The notes below the pieces were generated by a model. That model did not search any database. It was given only the letters and a program-made list of their open reading frames with translations, and was not told where the DNA came from. The position numbers and the translations under genes were made by a program. From a virus, in IMG/VR virus record IMGVR_UViG_3300030508_000015, positions 62,001 to 126,000 of that record: a stretch of 64,000 nucleotides of DNA; one strand, written 5' to 3'. Below are positions 33,585 to 41,895 of this stretch, piece after piece (position 1 is the first letter of the stretch; each line of letters starts with the position of its first letter).

Positions 33585-34271
33585 TTAGTATTCAGGGATT
33601 AATACTTGTTTATCTAGAATTTCTTTGTGACTCATCCATTTAAGTTTTCCGTGCTTATCCTTCATAATCCTATATAAATTACAATCTGCTCCTTTAGCTA
33701 CATTTTGATTTATATAATTAGTAACACCTATCTTCGTGTTTTCTGCAATATGAACGGGATCATAAAAGCCAAAACTAGAAGGACTTACATTTCTAGATTC
33801 ATCTGGTATTGCTGACTCTGATACAATTCCTCCCTGCCCCATCTTAGTTACTTTATGACTATTATCAAAGTGTTCTAATGGATTAATACCTTCAACGTTA
33901 TTAGCTAAAGGATTTCCTACAATAACCGACCTGACTTGCTGAGAGAAGAAACCAGGAGTAAGCCAGTTAAGATTCTTTTTCATTTGCATTTTATAAGCTG
34001 CTTTTTGTTGTATTTTACCTGCATCCTTATTTATATGGTCGGCTATAAAATCCTCTAGTCCCATAAATTTGGAGAATTTAAGGTTATCTCGATCATCACC
34101 TTCAACCTCACCTTTATTAATCTTAATTAATTTTGCTGAACTAGCTAATAAGACTTGGGGACTTATTTTATCCTCATCTACTCCAATATTATTCTTAACA
34201 ATATCTTTATCTAGGGAGGTATGATTTAACCATTCCTTAAATTTAGTTAGTTTCTCGGTTCTAGTTAACAT
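33585..34271 (-). CDS. RNA polymerase beta subunit-like fragment, middle part
   Basis: Residues ~105-195 follow the conserved beta-subunit order 'FFgssqlsQfmdqtNPLse-thkRrisalGpGGl-re-a---RdVhPshyGricPietPEGpNIGLinsl'. Here: FFSQQVRSV, NPLEHFDNSHKVTKMGQGG, ESRNVSPSSFGFYDPVH and ENTKIGVTNYINQNV. 228 aa. In cellular beta this directly follows the N-terminal portion, which in this phage is a separate gene at 19401-20099 on the other strand. Likely one chain of a split phage RNA polymerase. Confidence 0.75.
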   Translation of the reverse strand: MLTRTEKLTKFKEWLNHTSLDKDIVKNNIGVDEDKISPQVLLASSAKLIKINKGEVEGDDRDNLKFSKFMGLEDFIADHINKDAGKIQQKAAYKMQMKKNLNWLTPGFFSQQVRSVIVGNPLANNVEGINPLEHFDNSHKVTKMGQGGIVSESAIPDESRNVSPSSFGFYDPVHIAENTKIGVTNYINQNVAKGADCNLYRIMKDKHGKLKWMSHKEILDKQVLIPEY

Positions 34272-34272
34272 A

Positions 34273-35013
34273 TTAATTCTGTACTTGTATAAGGTCAGCT
34301 ACTAATTGATCCATATTAAACCCGGAAGGAGATAAACCAGTATTATTAATCCAATCCTGACTAATCAATGCATAAGCTTCCTCAGTCCTATTAGTCACCC
34401 AATCATAAGTAGCGGATTGTACAGCACCCCAAGTAATATATTCAAAAGTATTCTCTGAAAATGAAAATGATGGTATGGCATGTCCTCCAATTATATTCCC
34501 AGTAGTATATTGCCAGGTAGTTATGCCACTTTCCACAGCATTCATATCATCCTCAGTCAAATCAACCCCAGTATAAACCCCTCCAAATAACCAGATAGCT
34601 ATTTTTAGATGAAGTATATTCTTAGGATTAACACTTACGAATGCCCCTATCTTATGATTAGCAATACCTGTAGTTTGCCAGTACTTCAATACCTCAAGTT
34701 CAACTGCTCCATTATCAGTAGCAGGATTATTAGGAGTATAGCCAGTAATTGCTTCATAGGCTCTTAATACATCATCATTAGTAGGTGTGATGAGTGTAGA
34801 ACTATTTGCAGTCCAGTTCATAATATAGTGAGCGGCAGCAGCACAAGTACAAATTCCTAGACTATCATTGAGAAACATCTGATAAGGGTTATTACCTATT
34901 TTAGCCCACCAATTAATAGAAGTTGGTGGTATTAGTGTAGGAGCTAAATACTTTTCTAGTTTAAGCGCCCTCTTATCAAATACAGCCTTATTACGTCCTA
35001 ATTTATAGTTCAT
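34273..35013 (-). CDS. Papain-like cysteine peptidase-like protein
   Basis: 246 aa. 'NDSLGICTCAAAAHYIMNW' (candidate catalytic Cys at the start of a helix), 'NIIGGHAIPSFSFSE' (candidate His) and 'YITWGAVQ' follow the order of C1/papain-like folds. The segment 'AYEAITGYTPNNPATDNGA' is typical of related phage/bacterial proteins. It is co-transcribed with the beta fragment (1-nt gap). It could be a prohead- or virion-associated peptidase; activity is inferred. Confidence 0.55.
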   Translation of the reverse strand: MNYKLGRNKAVFDKRALKLEKYLAPTLIPPTSINWWAKIGNNPYQMFLNDSLGICTCAAAAHYIMNWTANSSTLITPTNDDVLRAYEAITGYTPNNPATDNGAVELEVLKYWQTTGIANHKIGAFVSVNPKNILHLKIAIWLFGGVYTGVDLTEDDMNAVESGITTWQYTTGNIIGGHAIPSFSFSENTFEYITWGAVQSATYDWVTNRTEEAYALISQDWINNTGLSPSGFNMDQLVADLIQVQN

Positions 35014-35019
35014 AGTATT

Positions 35020-35048
35020 ATTCTACTTTCTTGGAACTACTTAAACAA
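35020..35048 (-). promoter_or_regulatory. Sigma70-like promoter for the peptidase-like / beta-fragment operon
   Basis: Minus strand: TTGTTT (35048-35043), 17 nt, TAGAAT (35025-35020), 6 nt, ATG at 35013. Leaderless arrangement. Confidence 0.5.
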
Positions 35049-35058
35049 TAAAATAAAG

Positions 35059-35087
35059 TTGACAACATTACCGTACATTTCTAAAGT
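35059..35087 (+). promoter_or_regulatory. Sigma70-like promoter, leaderless start of the nucleotide region
   Basis: TTGACA (35059-35064), 17 nt, TAAAGT (35082-35087), 6 nt, ATG at 35094. Confidence 0.6.
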
Positions 35088-35093
35088 AGTGTT

Positions 35094-35297
35094 ATGCAAT
35101 TAGAGATAAATTACGAACCAGAAGATGAGGAAGTCACTATTATAGTTGATAATGCTGACGTTCTTAAAGCTACATTAGGGGAAAAGAATTTACTAGTGCT
35201 TAATAAGAAGTTTAAAGATATAAAAGATGATAACGAGAAACTTTATACTGCACTTAGAAGTATTACCCTGTCTTTAATGGAGCTTACTGAGGTTTAA
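35094..35297 (+). CDS. Hypothetical 67-aa protein
   Basis: Acidic N-terminus (MQLEINYEPEDEEVTIIVD) and a helical C-terminal half. No family recognised. It is transcribed from its own leaderless promoter and followed by hairpins, so it is apparently monocistronic. Confidence 0.6.
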   Translation: MQLEINYEPEDEEVTIIVDNADVLKATLGEKNLLVLNKKFKDIKDDNEKLYTALRSITLSLMELTEV

Positions 35298-35319
35298 TTA
35301 GATATAACAAATTTAACGG

Positions 35320-35379
35320 TAGGCAAGTAAAAAATTTGCCTAAATCTTCCTTGTCCCTATTCCTAAGGGGCATTTTTTA
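35320..35379 (+). terminator. Two hairpins ending in T6
   Basis: TAGGCAA / TTGCCTA (35320-35342), then a CCCT..AGGG hairpin (35355-35370) followed by CATTTTTT. Confidence 0.65.
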
Positions 35380-35415
35380 TGATAACTTGATTATTCAATC
35401 AACAATAATAACTAT

Positions 35416-35742
35416 ATGACAAATGACGAATACTTACAGTTTACAAGAACAACTGCAATCTATCCTAAAGATAGAGAATTAGAATACCTGGGTTTGGGCT
35501 TAGCATCAGAAGCAGGCGAGGTGTGTGGAAAATTAAAGAAAGTGATTAGAGATGATAATGGAGTTTTAAGTGATGTAGTAAAGTTAAGGTTGACAGATGA
35601 ATTAAGTGATGCAGCCTGGTATTTAACTAGACTGGCCGATACTTTAGGTCTTACATTAACTGAATTGTTAGAACATAACTATATGAAACTATCTTCTAGG
35701 AAAGAAAGAGGAACTATAGGTGGCTCTGGGGATTTGCGTTGA
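35416..35742 (+). CDS. MazG-like nucleotide pyrophosphohydrolase
   Basis: 'YLGLGLASEAGEVCGKLKK' and 'RLTDELSDAAWYLTRLADTL' carry the EAGE and ExxD metal-binding pattern of the MazG/dUTPase-like all-alpha NTP pyrophosphatases. The enzyme hydrolyses (d)NTPs to monophosphates plus PPi; phage versions may also lower ppGpp. 108 aa is normal for the single-domain type. First gene of the dNTP operon; overlaps the next by ATGA. Confidence 0.85.
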   Translation: MTNDEYLQFTRTTAIYPKDRELEYLGLGLASEAGEVCGKLKKVIRDDNGVLSDVVKLRLTDELSDAAWYLTRLADTLGLTLTELLEHNYMKLSSRKERGTIGGSGDLR

Positions 35743-36236
35743 TTATGAACTGGGATGAATATTTTATGAGGCGTGCATATTTAGCAGCCGAGATGAGCAA
35801 GGACCCGAGAACTAAAATAGGGGCAGTATTGGTTAGAGATGGTAAGTGGGATATTTCATCAGGTTTTAATGGATTCCCTGCTAAAGTTCAAGATTCACCA
35901 GAAAGATATAGTGATAGAAATACTAAGCTAAAAATGATAGTACATGCCGAGGCTAATTCTGTACTCCAATGTGCTAAACTAGGTTATTCTAGTTTAGGAA
36001 CTACCTTATATACTCTTGGGATGCCTTGTAATGAGTGTATGAAAACAATAATTCAAGGAGGGATTACAAGTATAGTACTTCATAAACAATGGCCAGAGAT
36101 GACTTATTCTGGAGATTGGGTTGAAGCTTTTAGAATATCTACAATTATGGCTAGAGAAGCAGAAATAAATATTAGTTACTTAGATAAAGTACTAGGGATT
36201 AAGGGGTTTTGTGATGGTAAAGAAATGAATGTATAA
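35739..36236 (+). CDS. dCMP/deoxycytidylate deaminase
   Basis: Zinc-dependent deaminase fold: 'MIVHAEANSVLQCAKLG' (HAE) and 'TLGMPCNECMKTIIQGG' (PCxxC), with 'SKDPRTKIGAVLVRDG' at the N-terminus as in dCMP deaminases. Converts dCMP to dUMP, feeding ThyX. 165 aa. Translationally coupled to MazG; the reductase gene follows after 3 nt. Confidence 0.93.
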   Translation: MIMNWDEYFMRRAYLAAEMSKDPRTKIGAVLVRDGKWDISSGFNGFPAKVQDSPERYSDRNTKLKMIVHAEANSVLQCAKLGYSSLGTTLYTLGMPCNECMKTIIQGGITSIVLHKQWPEMTYSGDWVEAFRISTIMAREAEINISYLDKVLGIKGFCDGKEMNV

Positions 36237-36239
36237 ATT

Positions 36240-38351
36240 ATGGATAATAAAGATAATATTAACTTTTTAGAAGAAATTGCTAACTTTACTTTCATGAGTA
36301 AATATGCAAGGTATAACTCAATAGCTGAAAGAAGAGAAACTTGGGATGAGTGTGTAGATAGAGTAGAAAGTATGCATCTTCAAAAGTTTAGGAAATTACC
36401 TAAAGAAGATTTGAATGAAATTAAACAAGCATTCAATTTAGTGAAAGAAAAAGGCCTCACACCATCAATGCGTTCTATGCAATTTGGTGGAAAAGCTATT
36501 CTTGCTCATAATAGTAGAATGTTTAATTGTGCTGTAAGACATATAGATAGTATTCGTTCATTTTCTGAATCTTTTTATTTACTATTGTGTGGTTGTGGTG
36601 TCGGGTTTGGTATCTCAGATTATTTTCTTAACAGGTTACCCAAATTAGTAAATGAAAAAGATAAGAACGGTATTGTAATAACTTATGTAATCGAAGACAC
36701 AATAGAAGGATGGGCAGACTCTATTGAAGCATTATTGAACTGTTATTTTAAGAACACTGCTTATACTGGTAGGAAGATTGTGTTTGACTATAGTAGGATT
36801 AGACCTGAAGGTACTCCATTAAAGACCGGCGGCGGCAAAGCTCCTGGTTATAAAGGATTAAAGCAAGCTCACATAAAAGTTAAGAAACTACTAGATAAAA
36901 TTATTGAAGAAAATAAGCAAATCAGTCTTAAAACTATTAATGCTTATGATATTTTAATGCATTGTGCTGATGCTGTATTAAGTGGAGGTATTAGAAGGTC
37001 AGCTTGTGCCATTATATTTGATAAAAACGACCAAGATTTGATTAATGCTAAAACATTATTTAAAGTAACTAGGTATAATAAATTTGATTTTGACAAGGAT
37101 ACTAATAAATATGAAGGAAAAGTTACTGTAGATGGAGAGAAGTATGAAGTTGTTATTGATAAGTTTGAATATGATTTCTTAGTTAAGGATAATACAATTA
37201 GCTGGATACATATCGAACCTCAAAGAGCTAGAAGTAATAATAGTGTATTATTACTTAGAGCTAGTACTACGTTAGAAGAGTTTACAGATATAATTGAAAA
37301 GACTAAACAGTTTGGAGAGCCGGGGTTTGTTTGGGCGGACCACCCCCATCAATTATTTAACCCTTGTTTTGAGATAGGGTTTATTCCGGTTACTGAAGAT
37401 GGTAGATGTGGTGTTCAGTTTTGTAACTTAAGTTCAATTAATGGAGCTAAGGTTAAGAATAAACAAGACTTCTTAAATGCTGCTAAAGCTGCATCGATAT
37501 TAGGTACTTTACAAGCTTCGTACACAGAAGATATGGTTTATTTATCTAGAGTAACTAAAGAACTTACAGAGAAAGAAGCTTTGTTAGGAGTGTCGATTAC
37601 CGGGTTTATGGATTCACCAGATATTCTATTAACTGCTGAAATGTTACAAGAAGGCTCTAAATTAGTTGTTAAGACTAATGAATTATGGGCTAAGAAGTTA
37701 GGTATTAATCCGGCTGCTAGATGTACTTGTGTTAAGCCAGAAGGAACTAACAGTATTGTATTAATGAGTGCTTCTGGTGCACATCCACATCATAGTAGAA
37801 AGTACTTTAGAAGGATTCAATGTAATAAACACGAACCAATCTATAAGTATTTTAAGAGTATAAACCCTCATATGTGTGAGCCTAGCGTATGGAGTGCTAA
37901 CAAGACAGATGATGTAGTTATGTTTCCTTTAAGTGTAGACGAAAATGCTATAGTTAAAGAAGATCTAACAGCATTAAAGCATCTTGAATATATAAAGTTA
38001 ATTCAGGAAAATTGGGTATTGCCAGGTAGTACCATACATAATGAGAAGAATATTACTCATAATGTATCTTGTACTATTCAAGTAGCTGATGATGAATGGG
38101 AAGAAGTTACTAAATATATTTATAATAATAAGAAAAATTTTGCAGCGGTTTCCTTTCTAGCTAAGATTGGAGACAAGTTATATAAACAAGCTCCTATGGA
38201 AAGTGTTTCTACTAAAGAAGATAAAGATAAATGGGATGATATAGTTAGTAATTTTAAGAAAGTAGATTATAAGAAACTTAAAGAAGAGGAAGATACTACT
38301 GCTTTAATGGCAGTTGCAGCATGTAGTGGTGGAAAATGTGATCTTTTATAA
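36240..38351 (+). CDS. nrdJ: Class II (adenosylcobalamin-dependent) ribonucleotide reductase
   Basis: 703 aa, monomeric NrdJ/RTPR type. 'SRMFNCAVRHIDSIRSFSES' with the redox Cys, 'LLCGCGVGFGIS', 'GGIRRSACAIIF', 'NPCFEIGF' (thiyl-radical Cys and Glu) and the C-terminal redox pair in ACSGGKCDLL are all present. It reduces ribonucleotides to deoxyribonucleotides without oxygen dependence, using vitamin B12. No intein in this copy. An HNH endonuclease gene follows immediately. Confidence 0.93.
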   Translation: MDNKDNINFLEEIANFTFMSKYARYNSIAERRETWDECVDRVESMHLQKFRKLPKEDLNEIKQAFNLVKEKGLTPSMRSMQFGGKAILAHNSRMFNCAVRHIDSIRSFSESFYLLLCGCGVGFGISDYFLNRLPKLVNEKDKNGIVITYVIEDTIEGWADSIEALLNCYFKNTAYTGRKIVFDYSRIRPEGTPLKTGGGKAPGYKGLKQAHIKVKKLLDKIIEENKQISLKTINAYDILMHCADAVLSGGIRRSACAIIFDKNDQDLINAKTLFKVTRYNKFDFDKDTNKYEGKVTVDGEKYEVVIDKFEYDFLVKDNTISWIHIEPQRARSNNSVLLLRASTTLEEFTDIIEKTKQFGEPGFVWADHPHQLFNPCFEIGFIPVTEDGRCGVQFCNLSSINGAKVKNKQDFLNAAKAASILGTLQASYTEDMVYLSRVTKELTEKEALLGVSITGFMDSPDILLTAEMLQEGSKLVVKTNELWAKKLGINPAARCTCVKPEGTNSIVLMSASGAHPHHSRKYFRRIQCNKHEPIYKYFKSINPHMCEPSVWSANKTDDVVMFPLSVDENAIVKEDLTALKHLEYIKLIQENWVLPGSTIHNEKNITHNVSCTIQVADDEWEEVTKYIYNNKKNFAAVSFLAKIGDKLYKQAPMESVSTKEDKDKWDDIVSNFKKVDYKKLKEEEDTTALMAVAACSGGKCDLL

Positions 38352-38377
38352 TTAAAAACCATATATAACACTTAGCA

Positions 38378-38406
38378 TTGACATATTTTATGTTCTGTGA
38401 TATATA
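38378..38406 (+). promoter_or_regulatory. Consensus sigma70-like promoter for the HNH gene
   Basis: TTGACA (38378-38383), 17 nt, TATATA (38401-38406), 8 nt, ATG at 38415. Confidence 0.65.
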
Positions 38407-38414
38407 TGAGTTAT

Positions 38415-39119
38415 ATGACTAAACCTAATTTGATAGGTAAAATATTTGGTAAATTGACAGTTATTTCAAAAGCTGATGAACATAAATTTCATCAACAATA
38501 TTGGAATTGTTTATGTAGTTGCGGTGTTACTACAATAACAACTTCAGCAAAGTTACTTAGTGGGCATACAAAATCTTGTGGTTGTTTACACAGAAAAGAT
38601 TTACTAGGTAAAAAATTTGGTAACTTAGAAGTAATTCGTTTTGATAAAGTAGTTATAGGAAATGCTTATTGGTTATGTAAATGTAATTGTGGACGTGAAG
38701 CTTCTATTAGAGGTAGTAGTTTAATTTCTAAACATACTACAACATGTGGTTGTACACATTTAGCAGGTCATACCAATTGTTTATGGGGTGGTGTAGGGAA
38801 TATTTCTGGAACGTATTGGTGTACAATGTGTGGAGGAGCTAAGCGCCGTGGTATCCCTGTTGAAATTACAAAACAATATTTGTGGGATGTATTAGTTAAA
38901 CAAAATTTTATATGTGCTCTATCTGGTGTTTTGTTGATACTAAATTCAAAAAATGGTTGTTATGATGGAAATGCTTCTATTGATAGAATTGATTCTTCCA
39001 AGGCTTATATTGAAGGAAATATACAATGGGTGCACAAATATGTAAATTTAATGAAATTAGATAAATCCTCAGAAGAATTTATAAGATGGTGTAAACTCGT
39101 AGCAGATAACAACAAATAA
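38415..39119 (+). CDS. Free-standing HNH homing endonuclease with zinc-finger repeats
   Basis: Two N-terminal repeats of the phage HNH zinc-binding type: 'WNCLCSCGVTTITTS...SCGC' and 'WLCKCNCGREASIRG...TCGC'. Then the HNH core: 'NFICALSGVLL', 'ASIDRIDSSKAYIEGNIQWV' and a final N/K-rich helix. The promoter -10 ends 8 nt before the ATG at 38415, so this start is preferred over in-frame GTG/ATG at 38397/38406. Sits just after the reductase gene, a common homing target. Confidence 0.85.
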   Translation: MTKPNLIGKIFGKLTVISKADEHKFHQQYWNCLCSCGVTTITTSAKLLSGHTKSCGCLHRKDLLGKKFGNLEVIRFDKVVIGNAYWLCKCNCGREASIRGSSLISKHTTTCGCTHLAGHTNCLWGGVGNISGTYWCTMCGGAKRRGIPVEITKQYLWDVLVKQNFICALSGVLLILNSKNGCYDGNASIDRIDSSKAYIEGNIQWVHKYVNLMKLDKSSEEFIRWCKLVADNNK

Positions 39120-39168
39120 TTATGAATTATGAATACATGTCAATTAGAACTTAAGAAGAAATAAATAT

Positions 39169-39609
39169 ATGACCAAATATGTACTAGGGTTTTTGTTTTC
39201 TACTGATCTATCTAAGGTAGTACTCATTAGAAAACAGCAACCAGAATGGATGAGGGGATTATTGAATGGAGTAGGCGGTAAGGTCGAATCAAGAGAATTT
39301 CCTACCGATACTATGGTAAGAGAGTTTGAAGAGGAGGCTGGGGTTAAGATAATTGACTGGAAATATTACAGTATTATGCTTGGTACCGATACTGATAATA
39401 CTCCTTTTACAGTTTATTGTTATTATACAGTAACTGACCCAATTAACGTAAAAACTATGGAAGAAGAGGAAGTTGGAATCTTTGAAGTTAGTGAGGTAAT
39501 AGCAGGGAAATTACCGATAATGAAGAATTTGCCTTGGTTGATCACAGCAGCTTTGGATTTTATCACTAATCCAAGGCCGCCAAGTTTTATAACTGCTAAT
39601 TATGAATAG
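39169..39609 (+). CDS. NUDIX hydrolase
   Basis: The Nudix box is seen as GGKVESREFPTD followed by MVREFEEEAGV (GX5EX7REUXEEXGU pattern) at about residues 38-60. Probably hydrolyses nucleoside diphosphate-linked compounds or damaged dNTPs. 146 aa. Lies in the dNTP operon and overlaps the next gene by 8 nt. Confidence 0.88.
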   Translation: MTKYVLGFLFSTDLSKVVLIRKQQPEWMRGLLNGVGGKVESREFPTDTMVREFEEEAGVKIIDWKYYSIMLGTDTDNTPFTVYCYYTVTDPINVKTMEEEEVGIFEVSEVIAGKLPIMKNLPWLITAALDFITNPRPPSFITANYE

Positions 39610-39871
39610 CTTAGAACAAAGTAAATTAGACAAAATTAAACTAGAAATACATCAGGGTTTACTACCATTTATAGGAGAATTTAATACTGAATCATTGAGA
39701 GAATCAATAGAAGGATTTTTACGAGTATTACAGGAAGAATTTAATAAATGTAATGCTAATAATGATACTATAATCACTATTGTTCCAGATACTAGTGATT
39801 CAAATATAATTAATATAAGTATGTCTTTAACCTATCATAGACCAATAAATAATATAACAATTTACAACTAA
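39602..39871 (+). CDS. Hypothetical 89-aa protein
   Basis: No family recognised. Acidic, helical N-terminal half (LEQSKLDKIKLEIHQGLLPF), beta-rich C-terminal half. Overlaps both neighbours, so it is co-translated with NUDIX and dTMP kinase. Confidence 0.55.
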   Translation: MNSLEQSKLDKIKLEIHQGLLPFIGEFNTESLRESIEGFLRVLQEEFNKCNANNDTIITIVPDTSDSNIINISMSLTYHRPINNITIYN

Positions 39872-40572
39872 TGAATAACATACCGATTATTGGTGAGAAG
39901 AGAGGTTTCCTTATTATAGCAGAAGGCGCAGATGCTTCGGGTAAGGATATGCATGTAGACCTGCTTAGACAGGCTTTAAACAAGACTGGATTTAGTGTGA
40001 AGACGTTTAGATCACCGGGTAGTACAGAATTAGGTGAGAAAATTAGAGAGATATTTAAATCTAGCAATACACCAATCTGTCCTGAAGCAGAATTGTTACT
40101 TATGACTGCTTCTTTCGCACAACTAGTTAAAGATGCTATAAAACCTGCACTACAAGAAGGTAATATAGTTATCTGTAATAGGTTTTATTGGTCCACGATT
40201 ATTTATCAAGGATTCGGAAAGTTTGTAGATAAAGATATTATATCCGCTAATCTACATTTTGTGCTTAATGGTTTGGTTCCAGATTTAACCTTAGTCTTGC
40301 ATACTACTGATGAAGAGACGGCTAGAAGAATATCAGAAAGAAAGACTACTGATAGATTTGAGTCTGAAAGTAAAGAATATCATGCCAGAATAAAGCAAGG
40401 TTTTGAATGGTTAATGAGTTTACAAGAAGCTAGTAAGGGAGCTATCATACCAATTGATAGCTCTGGTAGTATAGAAGACACACATAATGAGATATTTAGA
40501 TGTGTAGCATTTAAAATAGGACAGTTAAAAGAAGGTACAATAGAAGTGGATTTAGCTAAAAAGATTATTTAA
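39871..40572 (+). CDS. tmk: Thymidylate kinase
   Basis: P-loop 'IIAEGADASGKDMHVDLL' (residues ~15-32), 'TFRSPGSTELGEKIREI' (dTMP-binding DR-like region), 'VICNRFYWSTIIYQG' (DR(Y/F) motif variant NRF) and a LID 'RISERKTTDRFE'. Phosphorylates dTMP to dTDP. 233 aa, slightly longer than usual (~210). It overlaps the preceding gene by 1 nt. Confidence 0.88.
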   Translation: MNNIPIIGEKRGFLIIAEGADASGKDMHVDLLRQALNKTGFSVKTFRSPGSTELGEKIREIFKSSNTPICPEAELLLMTASFAQLVKDAIKPALQEGNIVICNRFYWSTIIYQGFGKFVDKDIISANLHFVLNGLVPDLTLVLHTTDEETARRISERKTTDRFESESKEYHARIKQGFEWLMSLQEASKGAIIPIDSSGSIEDTHNEIFRCVAFKIGQLKEGTIEVDLAKKII

Positions 40573-40576
40573 ATTT

Positions 40577-40786
40577 ATGGGAAAACAACACTTAGACAAT
40601 ATAAAGATAGTAAAATCAAAAGAAGCAGAACTAAAAAGAGACAAGTTTATTAAAGAAACTGAAGGTAATCATGCTAGAGTGGAAGATGGAAGAAAAACTG
40701 AAGTTACCAAAGCTAGATTATCTGATAAAGAAGTTAGTGAGCAGAATAAAGTTACTGAGAACTGGGTTAACCAATACATTAAATGA
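40577..40786 (+). CDS. Hypothetical charged 69-aa protein
   Basis: Extremely Lys/Glu-rich (IVKSKEAELKRDKFIKETEG), predicted helical and possibly a coiled coil. Coupled to thyX by ATGA. Function unknown. Confidence 0.55.
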   Translation: MGKQHLDNIKIVKSKEAELKRDKFIKETEGNHARVEDGRKTEVTKARLSDKEVSEQNKVTENWVNQYIK

Positions 40787-41556
40787 ATAAAGGAGAGACA
40801 ATTAACGTTTTAGATCACGGATTTGTAAGATTAATTGATTGGATGGGTAATGATGAACGTATTTGTGAAGCTGCTAGAATAAGCTATAAAGCACCTAGTA
40901 AAGGAATAGAAGGTGACCGTAAACTGATTCAATATCTTTATAAAAATAGGCATACTAGTCCGTTTGAGATGGTAAAGATTACATTAAATATCAAGTTACC
41001 TCTATTTGTTATGCGTCAATATGTTCGTCATAGGATGCAGAATTTAAATGAAGTTAGTGCTAGATATACAGAATTACCTAATGAGTTTTATATTCCTTCT
41101 AGTTGGAGAGTGCAAGATACTAAAAATAAACAAGGAAGTTTAGTTACTGGAGGTATGGATAACCAAGGTAATCTTATTGATGATAAATGGAATCCAATTG
41201 TAGAACACTATAATCATATTCCAACTATAGAAGAAAATTATAGTAGAATAGATGTAACAGCTACAGAAGCATTAATAAAACATTGTCACTATTCTTATGA
41301 GTTATATCAATCAATGTTGGCGCAAGGTATAGCTAGAGAGATGGCTAGGATGGTATTGCCTGTTAATATTTATACAGAAATATATGCTTGCTGGGATTTA
41401 AAGAATCTACTTCACTTTATTACGTTAAGAGAAGATAGTCACGCTCAAGCAGAAATTCAGGAGTATGGTAAAGCTATTAAATTAATATGTCAGGATAAGT
41501 TTCCTTTAGTAATGGAAGCTTATGAAAAATATAAGTGGGTAGTTTTTGAGTCATAG
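40783..41556 (+). CDS. thyX: Flavin-dependent thymidylate synthase ThyX
   Basis: The ThyX motif RHRX7S is present (RHRMQNLNEVS, residues 82-92), preceded by 'RHTSPFEMVKITLNIKLPLF'. 'YQSMLAQGIAREMARMVLP' lies in the C-terminal half. Methylates dUMP to dTMP using FADH2 and methylene-tetrahydrofolate. 257 aa is normal. Last gene of the dNTP operon, followed by a hairpin terminator. Confidence 0.95.
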   Translation: MNKGETINVLDHGFVRLIDWMGNDERICEAARISYKAPSKGIEGDRKLIQYLYKNRHTSPFEMVKITLNIKLPLFVMRQYVRHRMQNLNEVSARYTELPNEFYIPSSWRVQDTKNKQGSLVTGGMDNQGNLIDDKWNPIVEHYNHIPTIEENYSRIDVTATEALIKHCHYSYELYQSMLAQGIAREMARMVLPVNIYTEIYACWDLKNLLHFITLREDSHAQAEIQEYGKAIKLICQDKFPLVMEAYEKYKWVVFES

Positions 41557-41570
41557 CTAAAGAAAAGGGT

Positions 41571-41601
41571 GCTGAGGTTAGGTATTTAACCCAACCTCAG
41601 C
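41571..41601. terminator. Terminator after thyX
   Basis: GCTGAGGTT / AACCTCAGC, perfect 9 bp with inner GG/CC pairing. It lies at the end of both thyX (plus) and the 41-aa minus ORF. Confidence 0.7.
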
Positions 41602-41711
41602 ATCTTGTTATTCGTATAACCCGATCGGGTAGGGAGTAGCAGGTCAGAGAAGGTGATAACGGTAAATACGAAAGCCAACGCCAGTACCATCATAATAAGT
41701 TCGTGTATCAT
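41586..41711 (-). CDS. 41-aa membrane peptide (minus strand)
   Basis: MIHELIMMVLALAFVFTVIT: one hydrophobic helix at the N-terminus, then a short polar tail. Its layout mimics the 37-aa peptide at 9162: an A-rich leader with CAACAT-like sequence and an upstream GGTATAAT promoter (41762-41767). Likely an early micro-protein; function unknown. Confidence 0.5.
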   Translation of the reverse strand: MIHELIMMVLALAFVFTVITFSDLLLPTRSGYTNNKMLRLG

Positions 41712-41761
41712 AAGTTTAATTTTTAATGTTGCGGTTGTGGTTAAGAACTACTAATCATTTT

Positions 41762-41796
41762 ATTATACCTTAAAATATGATAAATATGATGTAGGG
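41762..41796 (-). promoter_or_regulatory. GGTATAAT promoter with degenerate C-box (minus)
   Basis: Minus strand: ACCCTAC, 23 nt, then GG-TATAAT (41767-41762). The box is weaker than at the other sites, but the spacing and the GG are kept. It points toward the 41-aa peptide gene. Confidence 0.4.
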
Positions 41797-41803
41797 TCCC
41801 CCT

Positions 41804-41843
41804 CCCTCCCCTCTACCTAACTTAAACTTAAATAGGGTATAAT
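41804..41843 (+). promoter_or_regulatory. C-box / GGTATAAT phage-type promoter
   Basis: CCCTCCCCTCT (41804-41814), exactly 23 nt, TATAAT (41838-41843) preceded by GG. Confidence 0.62.
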
Positions 41844-41895
41844 AATTTGAATAACATAAACATTATTCGGAAATTTTTACTTATCTATCATACCC

